Shown in pieces: positions 17,001 to 25,235 of a stretch of DNA of 64,000 bases (positions within the stretch are counted from its first letter, which is position 1; every line of letters begins with the position of its first letter). The notes under the pieces were generated by a model. That model saw only the letters and a list, made by a program, of their open reading frames with translations, had not been told where the DNA came from and searched no databases. Source of the DNA: Akkermansia muciniphila (GTDB lineage: Bacteria > Verrucomicrobiota > Verrucomicrobiia > Verrucomicrobiales > DEV007); NCBI GenBank assembly GCA_945883495.1, contig CAMCXS010000028.1, positions 1 to 64,000 of the forward strand. The letters are read 5' to 3'. The position numbers and the translations under genes are program-made.

Positions 17001-18977
17001 TTCGCCATAGGTGACGACCAGATCGGGCCTCACCGCCGCATCCGTGGCCTCGCGGCTGTCGATCCGTTTCGCGGAAGGAAGGGTGCCCAAATCACGCAGG
17101 AGCCATCCGTAGTTGGGGCGCGTTCCATTGACCCAGTCCTGGACATCCTGGCCAAGTTGCTCCGAAGTCCAGCTGTTCTGGCCTATCACGACGGGAGTCA
17201 GGGAAGCCGACGCCGTGGCCGCATAATCGCCTCCGGGCGACGTCCAGGGCGTGGAGGGGAAGAAGGCGTGGCTCCAGGTGGCATCCCCGTTCGCCGCCTC
17301 CACACCGACGCCGCCCAAGGGACCGGAATCCGACGTGCTTTCGCCCCAGTCTGATGTCAGCCGGTGCAAGGCAAAGTTGCCCGTGTTGAAAGCCGCGAAA
17401 CTGACGTTGAGATTGACCTCCGCGGACGCAATCAAGGCCCCGGCGGGAATCGGGGAGAGATCAAAGCGAATGAGCGCATGCCGAAGCGCAAAAGCTGCCT
17501 TCCCACCGGTCACCCCGGAGAACAGAGTCACACCCGCACCGCTACTGTTGCCGTTTTCCCCGTCGAACAAGCTGGTATCCCGGTCCGCCGTCAGCGTCAC
17601 CTGGCTTTGTTGCACGCTGGGCGAGAGCCGGAAAATCGTCCCCGTTGGCAATCCGTTCGCGCCGGTCTCCGGTCCGCTCCGGGTCCGGGTGGCGACGTAA
17701 AGCTCTCCCGATTGATCGCTGCCGATCGCCGTGATGAAGAACGCAATTGGGTTGCCGCCAACGATCGTGAGCTTGCTTAGAGAAAAGGAGTTCGAGTTGG
17801 GAGCCGTTTCCTCAAGCCCGAGGAGAGTGCCGCCCGGACGGGTGAAATCCGCGCTCCAATCCGCGAACACATACTTCCCTCCCAGTCCTTGGATGCGGGA
17901 ACCTCGGTAAACTTCTCCCCCAGTCACGGAAGTTCCAAATTGAGGCAGCTCTGGATCGCCGATGACCTGACCCGGGTGGGCATATTGGGCGATTGGGTCA
18001 ATGAAGGGCCCGGTGCCAGGAGCGGATGGAGCGAAGTCGAAGCTTCCCTCCCGGTTGCGCCAGCCGTAGTTTCCTCCGGCCGTGATCAGGTTGATTTCCT
18101 CCACCTTGCCTTGCCCAACATCTCCCGCGTAGCAGCGGCCGGACGGAGGATCGAAGCTCATCCTCCAAGGGTTGCGCAAGCCATACGCATAAATCTCCTG
18201 CCGGACCCCGCCGCCCTGGCCCACAAACGGATTGTCCGCCGGGATGCCGTATTGCCCGCCTGGTCCATTGGTGCCCAGTGGGTCAATCCGCAAAATCTTG
18301 CCAAGGAGGTTGGTGAGGTCTTGAGCGTTGCCCAGGGCATTGGCCGGCCGCGATGAGCTGCCGCCAGTGTGGCCGGCGTTGTTGTCGTTGGCGCTGCCGC
18401 CATCCCCCGTGGAGATATAGAGCATGCCATCGGGGCCGAAGCAGAGGTCGCCCCCATTGTGATTGGACTGCGGCTGGTTGAAGGTGAGCAGGATCCGCTC
18501 AGAGCCAGCGTTCGCCATGTTTGGCGTTGTAGTGGAGACGGTATATTCCGCGACGACACTCCGGTGATCGACCGGGGCCGAAGCCGTCCCGGGCTGATCG
18601 GGGCTGGGAGCGCTGTAATAGACGTAGAACTTCCGGTTCACCTGGAAGTTTGGGTGAAATGCCAACCCCAGCAACCCTCGCTCGTCGTAGCTCGTGGTGA
18701 TCGAGACCAGCTTCCCGCTAAGATTCAAGAATGGGGTGCTCAGCAGCGTATCCGTCGCCGTGTTCAGAATCCGGATCGTCCCCAACTGATCCGCGATGAA
18801 GAGCCGTCCCGAGCCATCTCCCGGATGCGCAAACTCGACCGGAGCGATCATCTGGCCTGAGGAAACTGGCACCAGCCGCAACTCGGGAAAAGCCGCAAGC
18901 GCGGACGTTGCGGCGAAGAGCAGAGCGGTCACTGTGCTTGCGAACGCGCTGACCCGCACAAAAAACGATGTGATCAT
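14055..18977 (-). CDS. Large secreted sugar-dehydrogenase-like multidomain protein
   Basis: 1640 residues. A signal peptide (STVTALLFAATSALA, ~15-29) precedes a glucose/sorbosone dehydrogenase-type six-bladed propeller (~36-470; VEFAHPGDGSGRLFIADQLG, SNHNGGDLCFGPDGMLYIST, GLRNPWRMSFDPPSGRCYAG). Then comes a DNRLRE-type beta domain (~478-665, ending DVQDWVNGTRPNYGWLLRD), two bacterial Ig-like domains (~670-880), and two copies of a ~370-residue module (~890-1265 and ~1275-1640). The propeller would be PQQ-dependent if active, but I cannot verify all cofactor residues. No C-terminal sorting signal is visible. Extracellular or periplasmic oxidation of a sugar is the family expectation; the real substrate is unknown. 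It converges with the LRR kinase (19 bp between stops). Confidence 0.8.
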   Translation of the reverse strand: MITSFFVRVSAFASTVTALLFAATSALAAFPELRLVPVSSGQMIAPVEFAHPGDGSGRLFIADQLGTIRILNTATDTLLSTPFLNLSGKLVSITTSYDERGLLGLAFHPNFQVNRKFYVYYSAPSPDQPGTASAPVDHRSVVAEYTVSTTTPNMANAGSERILLTFNQPQSNHNGGDLCFGPDGMLYISTGDGGSANDNNAGHTGGSSSRPANALGNAQDLTNLLGKILRIDPLGTNGPGGQYGIPADNPFVGQGGGVRQEIYAYGLRNPWRMSFDPPSGRCYAGDVGQGKVEEINLITAGGNYGWRNREGSFDFAPSAPGTGPFIDPIAQYAHPGQVIGDPELPQFGTSVTGGEVYRGSRIQGLGGKYVFADWSADFTRPGGTLLGLEETAPNSNSFSLSKLTIVGGNPIAFFITAIGSDQSGELYVATRTRSGPETGANGLPTGTIFRLSPSVQQSQVTLTADRDTSLFDGENGNSSGAGVTLFSGVTGGKAAFALRHALIRFDLSPIPAGALIASAEVNLNVSFAAFNTGNFALHRLTSDWGESTSDSGPLGGVGVEAANGDATWSHAFFPSTPWTSPGGDYAATASASLTPVVIGQNSWTSEQLGQDVQDWVNGTRPNYGWLLRDLGTLPSAKRIDSREATDAAVRPDLVVTYGEGPKTPVLLGLALGSDSGSSATDGITNVSTPVIRGYASLGATVRVLVNSTEVASEIVSTLPFSITLPTLEDGVKTITATAEENGHTSTASNAISVTIDTVKPDAPSGLDLLPVRDTGNSNTDNVTSSPRLQISGNAPTGTTVTLFTRLTPFQLGPIGSTEGGSPWTITTSDLDSRIHQLTATATDVAGNVSDEAEVLEVEIKDARAATPVSVPTSPADLASKTATAVRWSDHIATAAGLYDGLLRDAADAETVIGAASSFQLASTGVLSGVVQLNGRALRIRATISSEGAVKATVTVPRSTPVDLDLQLTQTSNGYGLLGTIGWGVFSTVGDIPQAPYHRTNRPLAAPASGLYTMLIPSQSDWPSDAPQGDGWARVSISTGGAVSVTGVTGDGTSFTEKAFVSGDSEINLFTDLYPVTLDGKRGWLGGRVVLRSLSGSDFDGKLTWRKFADPRQPRYKDEINLNPWAIGSLYTKPIASQPSMLNVVPEEYNAEFTFIGDAPPGNGEFSLARAITWKQNNTFVHYGPQTLGGSGKAADGGVRVEFSDRATREAFKFSGVVFQAQNIVAGTFVNGAASGAFRIRPDTNVGYPGREPAGSLTEVLAQTSPATPPDESEPDFEAAAVGTYDGVLTLGGATSGGLQNLVLTTRRTFTGTLWIESTRYNLRQTLSTGGDVTFSISRRSPASPIIVELRLTKMNDTSDGFGFTGTVTIDSTVHTIDAQKLPTFTKRNPAPETGGYTLAMREPEGNTPETQPGGDGYGVLGVRYDGRCSGAFTLPDGTSVSLAGRVARRSNDGNTNPPSWTTEWSFYRGLYGRSPKGFLAGKLTFRTPNTISDLDGDWRWVKLAGATAVSGYPTITENRKVVGSRYQIPNGTRAIDGLAADDFNVWLRFLGPDLSMDPTITMNSLDRAATWSLANRVIYYGPERVKLRFNPRNGLLTGTFADAPYGVSTSFGGVLLQNQDRVTGSYRAQGLSGLFFVQPR

Positions 18978-19102
18978 GGGTGCTTCATCCTCATCATGAA
19001 CCTCGCGGCGCGTCGAACCTTTTTTGGTGACACTTTTGCCTGCCCGAGCACCGGCGATAGGTTGACGTTGACTCGGTCTCCGTCCTCAGCCTGAAATGCC
19101 GT

Positions 19103-19598
19103 ATGGCCTTGCTTCGCCCCCAGATCGCTCTCGGTCTTCAATTGGCCGCCCTCGTGCTCACCGCCTCACGGTTGTTCGCGCTGGCGCCTGCGTCTCCTCC
19201 GTCGATCGCAGAGACCCTTCAGCCGTTTGTCGATCGCCAAGCCCTGGCGGGCGCCGTGGCCCTGGTCGCGGACAAGGATAAGGTGCTCGGGATCACCACC
19301 GTCGGCTATGCGGACGTAACGGCCAAAGCGCCAATGCCCCCAAACGCGCTCTTCTGGATCGCCTCCATGTCCAAACCGGTCACCGCGGCCGCCGTGATGA
19401 TGTTGGTCGATGAGGGCAAAATTCACCTTGATGACCCGGTGGAAACCTACCTCCCCGAGTTCAAGGGCCAGATGGTCGTGTCGGAGAAAGACGACGCCCA
19501 CGTCCTGCTGAAAAAGCCCGCTCACCCGATCACGGTCCGCAACGTCCTCTCCCACACCAGCGGCCTTCCGTTCAAATCCGCGCTGGAGGAGCCCATTT
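19103..19598 (+). pseudogene. Truncated serine hydrolase (beta-lactamase/PBP class C fold)
   Basis: The first ~165 residues are a good class C beta-lactamase-like serine hydrolase. After a signal peptide (LVLTASRLFALAP), LFWIASMSKPVTAAAVMMLV carries the catalytic SxxK (SMSK), and ITVRNVLSHTSGLPF is the next family block. Just after SALEEP homology stops, and the frame continues to 19831 in unrelated low-complexity text derived from intergenic repeats. The YxN motif, KTG-type motif and roughly the last half to two thirds of the fold are missing. This looks like a 3' deletion rather than a frameshift, since I see no continuation in other frames. It diverges from the 1640-residue gene (125 bp apart). 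Confidence 0.75.
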
Positions 19599-19802
19599 CC
19601 GCTCCGCCGACCTCGCCGCTTTCGGCCAGCCATAACCGGGATTGTCGAAATCGATGTCAACCGAGAAGAATCAGTTGGCGATTGGGCTTTCCCTCTGGGT
19701 TCTCGGTGCGATTTTCCACCACAGAGGGCACTGAGGCCGCAGAGGGCAGAATCGAACCCATCGGATTCGCGGACGGCCCACCTTTTCCGGCGAAATCGCC
19801 CC
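19599..19802. repeat. Intergenic repeat remnants downstream of the truncated hydrolase
   Basis: This stretch has no credible gene. It contains the phrase CCACAGAGGGCACTGAGG followed by CCGCAGAGGGC (19720-19747), a type of low-complexity CAGAGG text I recognise from dispersed intergenic repeats in Verrucomicrobia and relatives. It also has a TCGAAATCGATG motif (~19646-19657). It links the break in the hydrolase gene to the 41-bp array. Confidence 0.4.
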
Positions 19803-20048
19803 GCGCAGAGTGTTGGCGGCGAAAACAGTGACTGATTTGGCCTGCGCAGAGTGTTGGCGGCGAAAACAGTGACTGATTTGGCCCGCGCAGAGTGTTGGCG
19901 GCGAAAACAGTGACTGATTTGGCCCGCGCAGAGTGTTGGCGGCGAAAACAGTGACTGATTTGGCTCGCGCAGAGTGTTGGCGGCGAAAACAGTGACTGAT
20001 TTGGCCCGCGCAGAGTGTTGGCGGCGAAAACAGTGACTGATTTGGCCC
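19803..20048. repeat. 41-bp tandem array, six near-identical copies
   Basis: Six consecutive units begin at 19803, 19844, 19885, 19926, 19967 and 20008, each exactly 41 bp, with a seventh broken after GCGCAGA at 20049. A unit starts GCGCAGAGTGTTGGCGGCGA and ends CTGATTTGGCC(C/T); it contains the small palindrome CAGTgACTG. Copies differ by only one or two bases, so expansion is recent. Because 41 is not a multiple of three and the unit has no stop on the minus strand, it creates long false reading frames there. It is not CRISPR: there are no spacers. Confidence 0.95.
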
Positions 20049-20087
20049 GCGCAGACGCTTTTGGACTGTTGGTGGCCAAGGTTTCCA

Positions 20088-20151
20088 GGCCCAACGGGCC
20101 GGGACAAGATAGCCCAGGGCGAAGGGAGCCAAAGGCGACCGCCGCCCTGGG
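20088..20151. repeat. Hairpin-forming repeat element ending the 41-bp array
   Basis: Two perfect stems lie close together: GGCCC-AAC-GGGCC (20088-20100), and CCCAGGGCG / CGCCCTGGG (20113-20121 with 20143-20151, 21-nt loop). The text between and around them (GGGACAAGATAGCCCAGGGC) resembles a dispersed repeat I associate with Planctomycetes and Verrucomicrobia intergenic regions. It may also terminate transcription of the minus-strand PpnP gene region, although it lies 160 bp past its stop. The interval 20152-20310 holds nothing else I can name. Confidence 0.55.
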
Positions 20152-20310
20152 ACCGTCCATCCCCCCATCAAAGCGCTGTAAGCGCGACACAACCTGCCGA
20201 TGTCCCGTTTGTCCCGCATCTTGTCTCGACGCGGACGCCTTGCTGTCCCAACTCCGAAGCTCGCGATTCTGCTTTCCGCCGGCGGGCGCGAAGCGGTGCG
20301 GCGGCTTGGG

Positions 20311-20640
20311 TCAATCCAGGAACGAGCAGATATACTCGCAGATCCCATCCGCAACCGCGATCTGGAAACCGGAGTTCGCGGGAACCTCGAAGAATTCTCC
20401 GCCTTGGTAGCGTTGGGTCGTATCGCTGCCGTCCAGCGTGACGTCGCAGGTGCCGGCGACGATTTCCATGCGTTCGGCTTGAGCCGTCCCGAAGTGGTAG
20501 CTGCCCGGATAAATCAATCCAAGGGTCTTCTTGGCGCCGCCGGGGAGCAGGATGGAGTGGCTGACGACATTGCCATCAAAGTAGATATTGGCTTTGGTGA
20601 CGGCGGTGACGTTTTGGATTTCAGTTGGGATCGCGGACAT
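20311..20640 (-). CDS. ppnP: Pyrimidine/purine nucleoside phosphorylase
   Basis: 109 residues, the usual size of the PpnP (YaiE, formerly UPF0345/DUF1255) family. This is a single-domain cupin that phosphorolyses many nucleosides to base plus ribose 1-phosphate. Recognisable blocks: ANIYFDGNVVSHSILLPGGA, KKTLGLIYPGSYHFGTAQAE, ERMEIVAGTCDVTLDG and GGEFFEVPANSGFQI. Cytoplasmic, no signal peptide. It is the last gene of a minus-strand run, 14 bp after a secreted-protein gene; the link to that ABC/ligase run is unclear and may be simple read-through. Expected product of nucleotide salvage. Confidence 0.92.
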   Translation of the reverse strand: MSAIPTEIQNVTAVTKANIYFDGNVVSHSILLPGGAKKTLGLIYPGSYHFGTAQAERMEIVAGTCDVTLDGSDTTQRYQGGEFFEVPANSGFQIAVADGICEYICSFLD

Positions 20641-20654
20641 AAAGGAAAAAGGGT

Positions 20655-21296
20655 TCAGGGATGCGGGGCCAAGGCGGTGACGCGCACGTCGTCAAACTGG
20701 ATTGGCTGACCGGAAAACGGCGTGCCGAACAAGGAGGTTTTGCCTTGGAGCGTTGCGGGCTCCGAGATGTATTCGATGAGGGCTTGCTCGGGGGCGGGGG
20801 ACGCTTCTGGCCAAACCCAGCCGGAGACCGACCAGCCCGCGTTGGGAATGGCCTCGACTCGCAGGCGGACGAGGTGCCACTGACCAGCAGTCCAGGTGAA
20901 CGGCACCGTTTGGATGACCTCCTCGCCTTTGAGCAGCTCCACCGCCCGGGCGGCGGGGGAGACCCGGAGTTGGAAGCCCGCTTTGCCGTGGAGGCCGACC
21001 CCAAATCGCGGAAAGCTGCGGCGCTGTTGCAGGCCCTTGGCACGGACCACGATTTCGCCTCCGGTTTTCAAGGAGCCTCCGACTTGCACGGTGGCATCGA
21101 CCAGTTCCCCGGTGGCGATTTGCAGGACGTGATTGCCGCCGTCTTCAGCTTCCACGGTGAAGGCTCCGGCGAGGATGAACAAATCCGGTTCCTGACCGGC
21201 GGGAAACGAGGTGAAGTCCTCCGTGAAGATGACGTTCTCCTGAGCCCCAGCGGTGCCCAGGATGAGGAGAGCAAGAAAAAGGCAGTGGCTATTCAT
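20655..21296 (-). CDS. Secreted beta-sandwich protein of unknown function
   Basis: 213 residues. A signal peptide (CLFLALLILGTAGAQ) is followed by a beta-rich chain: IFTEDFTSFPAGQEPDLFIL, GGEIVVRAKGLQQRRSFPRF, FTWTAGQWHLVRLRVEAI, and a final FGTPFSGQPIQFDDVRV. The pattern resembles concanavalin-type jelly rolls such as DUF1080 or LamG-like carbohydrate-binding domains, but I see no catalytic residues I can name. Its start overlaps the FtsX-like permease stop by 8 bp, so it is likely co-translated with it and could be a substrate or partner of that transporter (inference). Confidence 0.6.
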   Translation of the reverse strand: MNSHCLFLALLILGTAGAQENVIFTEDFTSFPAGQEPDLFILAGAFTVEAEDGGNHVLQIATGELVDATVQVGGSLKTGGEIVVRAKGLQQRRSFPRFGVGLHGKAGFQLRVSPAARAVELLKGEEVIQTVPFTWTAGQWHLVRLRVEAIPNAGWSVSGWVWPEASPAPEQALIEYISEPATLQGKTSLFGTPFSGQPIQFDDVRVTALAPHP

Positions 21297-24200
21297 GGCG
21301 AAGTGATTCGCTCAGGTTCTCGCGCAACATGAGGCGGGCGGCGATCCAACAGAATCCCAGGCCGCCGAAGAGAATCAATGTGTTCAAAATCACGAGGAGA
21401 CCAATCGGCAGGGATCCGCTTCGTGCGAGTAGCGTGGGCAAAATGGCGGCCAAGCCAGTGGCTATTCCGAGAACGACGCCGGCGCCGTGGAGGAACCAAT
21501 GCTCCCAGACGACCAGTTCCGCCAGCCGGGCCCGGGAGAAACCAACGGCGTTGAGCAGGGCCAGTTGCCCACGGCGTTCCAGAATGTTGCGCCCAGTGAT
21601 GATCCCGAGACCGGCGGTGCCGAGCAGCAAGCCGAGGCCGCCGAGAGTCGAGAAAATGCCGAGATAGGTGTTCTGGACGCTGTTGAACTCATTCAATCTC
21701 ACCCAGGTGGGAAGCAACTCAAATCCCCGGTCCTCTAGCTGGCGGCTCCAGAGGGCAGCGGCGGTGGCCCCGTCGGCTCCGGGCTCGGCATCCAGGAGGA
21801 AGAAACGGTAGCCGCCGGCGTCGGGGAAGAGGTCGATGAAATGATTTTCGTCGATGACGATACTGCCCTGAAGGACGGAATTGTCGAGCAGACCGGCCAC
21901 GCGGACGCGGAATCGTTTGCCATCGGCGGCGGTGAGAGTCAGCCGGGAATCGAGGGCGATGCCCAGGGCGTATTGCGCGGTGGCGGCGTCGAGGATCCCG
22001 TTGATCTCCGGAATGCCTTCGGAATCGACGATGGCGGGTTGCGAGAGGCAATCCCAACCGTTGCCGTCTTTTGGAAAGGACTGGGCGGCAAACGCGAAGG
22101 CTCCACGGCGTGCGAGCGCGGCGGGATCGACACCGAGGAGTCGGGGCTGGCTGGCCCGGTTGAGATTGAGACAACTGGCGTCCTCTCCTTGGTTGACTCG
22201 GAACTGGACGAGTTCGAACGAGGCGGGCGTTTCTGGAAGGCCGAAGACCTCGCGGCCGGCGGCGGAGTTGAGATCCTCGTAAATGGGAAGGCTACTCTGC
22301 GCCAGATAGGCAAATCCACCGGTCCCGGAGTCGCGCTTTCCGGCCTGTTGTTCCCCGTGGAGCCGCAGGGAGTTGATGGCGGTGATCATGAAGACGCCGG
22401 ATGCGGTCAAGGCGACCACCGACAGGCTCCGGCCGTGGCGGCGCAAGCTGTTGCTTCTCGCCAAAGCGCCCAAGGTCCGCAATGGTGCCTTGCGGCGTTC
22501 CCAAGATTGGAGGAGCAGGTGAACGCCAAGAATTCCGGCGAGGAGGAGCAGGAATCCGGCGCCGAAAAACGCGCCTTGGCGGGCCATCACCGTGCCCTGT
22601 TGTGGCACGAAAAGCAGCAACAGGCCGCCCAACGCACAGGCGATCGCGATCCAGGGGATCGGGCGTTTGGTCCATGGGGCCAATTGGGCCGGTGTCCAGC
22701 CGATCGCTCCGGAAATCAGCTCGTTCGGCTTAACGCCCCGAGTCGCGGTGCGCGTGGCCCAAAACACGGTGCCGCGCGAGAGCAGGACGGTGGCGATCCA
22801 GGCGCTGGCCAGCGATCCCGGCGTGACGGAGTGAACGAACTGCACGCCCGCTGCCGCATCCCGCCACGCGCCGCTCAGGCCCCACAGGGCGGCTTTGGTG
22901 TAGAGAAATCCGAGCAACAGTCCCACCGTGGCTCCGGCGAGTGCCAGCGCGGTGGCTTCCAGCAAGAAGAGCCTCCGAATCCGGCCCGCATTGAGGCCGA
23001 CCGCCAGGAGCAGGCCGATTTGCCCCCGGCGCTGTTCGATTCCGAACACAAACACGAGCATCACGAGGATCAGAGCGGCGATGATGAGGAAGAAGCTCAT
23101 GCCGGCGAAGAGCCCGCCAAAGTCGTAGGACTGAGCCACCGCGTTGCCAGCCTCCGCGCGCAGGTCGCGAGCCAGCCAGCCCAAGTCGCCCGGGGCCAAA
23201 TTGGGGCGGAGTTGCGCCCAAATCGCGGCTTCCTCCAGGTTGGCGGCGCTCGGCGGCAGGAGGATCGACGTGAGTTCGCCGAAACGGTTGCCCCAGAATT
23301 CTTGGCCGGAGGCGAGCGGCAAGAGGAGTTTGGGCCGGGTCTTGTGCGCGTCCCAATAGTCTTCGTCCTTAGTCCGGATCCGATCTTTGAAGAACGGCAT
23401 GCCGGGATCCCAGTCCGCGTTGTTCTCCGCATCGCTGATTCCCGGGAAATCCGGGCTCAGTGAAGCGTGGAACGGCCCGCCGGTGAGCGGAGCTACTTCC
23501 GCCACGGTGAGCGTCCGGGATTCCTCGATCAGCTGGCGGCCTTTGGACATCCGGAAGAACTCGATGGTGATCTGGTCGCCGGGTTTGAGGCCCAAGTCTT
23601 CGGCCAACCAATCGCTGGCGATGATCTGTCCGGCAGGAGGCGAGTCGTCGGCGGTGGCGGCCGCCATGGAATACGGAGTGAGACGGTCACCGAAGCGGAT
23701 GGCGTTCACCAGGTAGGTCAACGAACCGGTGGCGCCGGGGAACGTCGCCTTGATCTTGGCGGCCAGATTCTCGGCCAGAAAGACCCGGCTGGTTTGCAGT
23801 TGAGGCCGGGGTTCCCCAGGGATCAAGCGGAGTTGGGCATCAGCCAAGGTGGCTGCCTGGAGGATTGCCTTGTCGTCCGGCATGTTCGTGCTGGCGGAGA
23901 GGACCACGTTGGCTTCGCCCGGCTTTGCCAACGCGGTTTGCAAGTCCCTCAACGGCAGGAAGACGGTCAACGGCGGGACTTGCTCGGCATTGAGGCGGTA
24001 ATTCCCCAAACCCGAGGCGAGCACGACGCGGGTAATCTTGCGGCGAAGTTTCTCCGGTTGGTTTGAACTGCCTGAAAGCGGCGCATCCCGGGAGAGAGCG
24101 CCGGGCGATTCCACGCTAAGAATGATGCGTTCCCCCGGGCCCAGACCGAGGCGCCGGGCCAACGGTTGATTGATCGCGAGATCTCCCGAGAGAAGCTCCG

Positions 24201-24558
24201 GAGGCGGGACGTTCGCGAGCTTCCAAAAAGCGTCATCGACTCCGACGACTTGGACGCCGTTGACCCGCACGGAACCGTCTGGCGTGGCGATCGTGCCCGT
24301 GGTTTGCAAGACCGGGGTAGCTTGCGGGTCGAGCTTGGCCGCCAGGGCCGACGTGAAAAAGCGATCGCCGCCGGTGATGGCCCAGGAGATGGTTCCGAGC
24401 CGGGTGGCGGCGTTGGCGCCGAGGCTGGCACGGACGGAATCCCCAACCGCCAACGAGCCGCTGATGATCGCGGATGTCAGGGCCACGCCCCCCAGCACAC
24501 CGAGATTCAGCCACCGGTAGTGGCACAACGAGCGAATCGCGAGATCCCAGAGCGTCAT
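21289..24558 (-). CDS. FtsX-like ABC transporter permease
   Basis: 1089 residues, longer than the LolC/MacB type and more like the large FtsX-family permeases with duplicated cores. Membrane helices: one near the N-terminus (LGVLGGVALTSAIISGSLAV), a cluster at ~490-720 (FFLIIAALILVMLVFVFGIE, then LFLLEATALALAGATVGLLL), and a last cluster near the C-terminus (GIATGLAAILPTLLARSGSL and ILFGGLGFCWIAARLMLREN). A large extracytoplasmic domain lies between the first helix and the first cluster, with another before the last cluster. Its start overlaps the ATPase gene stop by 4 bp (ATGA), so the two form a transporter. Substrate unknown; lipoprotein release, lipid or peptide export are the family options. 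Confidence 0.85.
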   Translation of the reverse strand: MTLWDLAIRSLCHYRWLNLGVLGGVALTSAIISGSLAVGDSVRASLGANAATRLGTISWAITGGDRFFTSALAAKLDPQATPVLQTTGTIATPDGSVRVNGVQVVGVDDAFWKLANVPPPELLSGDLAINQPLARRLGLGPGERIILSVESPGALSRDAPLSGSSNQPEKLRRKITRVVLASGLGNYRLNAEQVPPLTVFLPLRDLQTALAKPGEANVVLSASTNMPDDKAILQAATLADAQLRLIPGEPRPQLQTSRVFLAENLAAKIKATFPGATGSLTYLVNAIRFGDRLTPYSMAAATADDSPPAGQIIASDWLAEDLGLKPGDQITIEFFRMSKGRQLIEESRTLTVAEVAPLTGGPFHASLSPDFPGISDAENNADWDPGMPFFKDRIRTKDEDYWDAHKTRPKLLLPLASGQEFWGNRFGELTSILLPPSAANLEEAAIWAQLRPNLAPGDLGWLARDLRAEAGNAVAQSYDFGGLFAGMSFFLIIAALILVMLVFVFGIEQRRGQIGLLLAVGLNAGRIRRLFLLEATALALAGATVGLLLGFLYTKAALWGLSGAWRDAAAGVQFVHSVTPGSLASAWIATVLLSRGTVFWATRTATRGVKPNELISGAIGWTPAQLAPWTKRPIPWIAIACALGGLLLLFVPQQGTVMARQGAFFGAGFLLLLAGILGVHLLLQSWERRKAPLRTLGALARSNSLRRHGRSLSVVALTASGVFMITAINSLRLHGEQQAGKRDSGTGGFAYLAQSSLPIYEDLNSAAGREVFGLPETPASFELVQFRVNQGEDASCLNLNRASQPRLLGVDPAALARRGAFAFAAQSFPKDGNGWDCLSQPAIVDSEGIPEINGILDAATAQYALGIALDSRLTLTAADGKRFRVRVAGLLDNSVLQGSIVIDENHFIDLFPDAGGYRFFLLDAEPGADGATAAALWSRQLEDRGFELLPTWVRLNEFNSVQNTYLGIFSTLGGLGLLLGTAGLGIITGRNILERRGQLALLNAVGFSRARLAELVVWEHWFLHGAGVVLGIATGLAAILPTLLARSGSLPIGLLVILNTLILFGGLGFCWIAARLMLRENLSESLRHE

Positions 24559-25235
24559 TGCCGATGCAGGGTTCCTCCGCGGAGTTCGTAGGATTGATCG
24601 AGCCGGGAGGCCACACCGCGATCATGGGTCACCAGGACCAGGGAGACGCCTTCGGTCTCGCAAATCTCCAGAAGCAGGTCGATCAGGTTGCGCGCGTTGG
24701 CTTCGTCGAGAGCGCCAGTCGGTTCATCGGCGAGGAGGAGGCGCGGGGAATTGATCAGTGCGCGAACAACGGCCACGCGTTGGCGTTCGCCGCCGGAGAG
24801 TTGGCCCGGCACTTTGGTGAGATGGTTCTCCAGACCGACCCGGCGCAAGAGGTCGCGGGCGCGGGCTTCGGTTTGCTCCCAATTGACTGACGGGCGGGCC
24901 AGAGCGGGGGCGAGCACGTTTTCCAGCGCGCTGCATTGAGGGAGGAGGTGATGCAATTGAAAGACGAATCCGATGGTCTCGCTTCGGAGCCGGGCCAGGG
25001 CGTCGTCGGAAAGCCCGGCGGTCTCGGTGCCCGCGATGCGGACGCTGCCCGAGCTGGGGCGATCGAGCGTTCCGAGGAGGTTGAGGAGCGTGCTTTTCCC
25101 GGAGCCCGACGGTCCCGTAACGGCGAAGCGTTGGCCTGGCTCAATGCACAATTCCAGCCCGTCCAGCACCTTCCGGTCGCTGTCGCCGGAGTAGGTTTTG
25201 GTGACTTTGGTCAGTTCGACAGTGGGTGAATTCAT
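24555..25235 (-). CDS. LolD-like ABC transporter ATPase
   Basis: 226 residues of the MacB/LolD ATPase subfamily. Walker A GPSGSGKST (41-49), Q-loop region FVFQLHHLLPQCSALENVL (typical LolD wording), signature LSGGERQRVAVVRAL, Walker B LLLADEPTGALDEANA and H-loop LVLVTHDRGVASRLD are all intact. It energises the FtsX-like permease whose gene overlaps it by 4 bp. Its own start overlaps the PaaK-like gene stop by 4 bp. Cytoplasmic face of the inner membrane. Confidence 0.93.
   Translation of the reverse strand: MNSPTVELTKVTKTYSGDSDRKVLDGLELCIEPGQRFAVTGPSGSGKSTLLNLLGTLDRPSSGSVRIAGTETAGLSDDALARLRSETIGFVFQLHHLLPQCSALENVLAPALARPSVNWEQTEARARDLLRRVGLENHLTKVPGQLSGGERQRVAVVRALINSPRLLLADEPTGALDEANARNLIDLLLEICETEGVSLVLVTHDRGVASRLDQSYELRGGTLHRQ

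Noticed and set aside
19803-20048. CRISPR-like array
   Set aside because: Copies are directly abutting with no spacers, and no cas gene is in the window.
19166-20354. Three long minus-strand reading frames (up to ~310 codons) with 41-residue repeats
   Set aside because: They arise because a 41-bp unit without minus-strand stops repeats six times and shifts frame each time. They overlap the truncated hydrolase antisense and have no signal, domain or independent codon pattern.
21841-23463. 540-codon plus-strand frame
   Set aside because: It is antisense to the FtsX-like permease, which has membrane helices and overlapping operon partners. The plus-strand translation is low-complexity and unlike any family.
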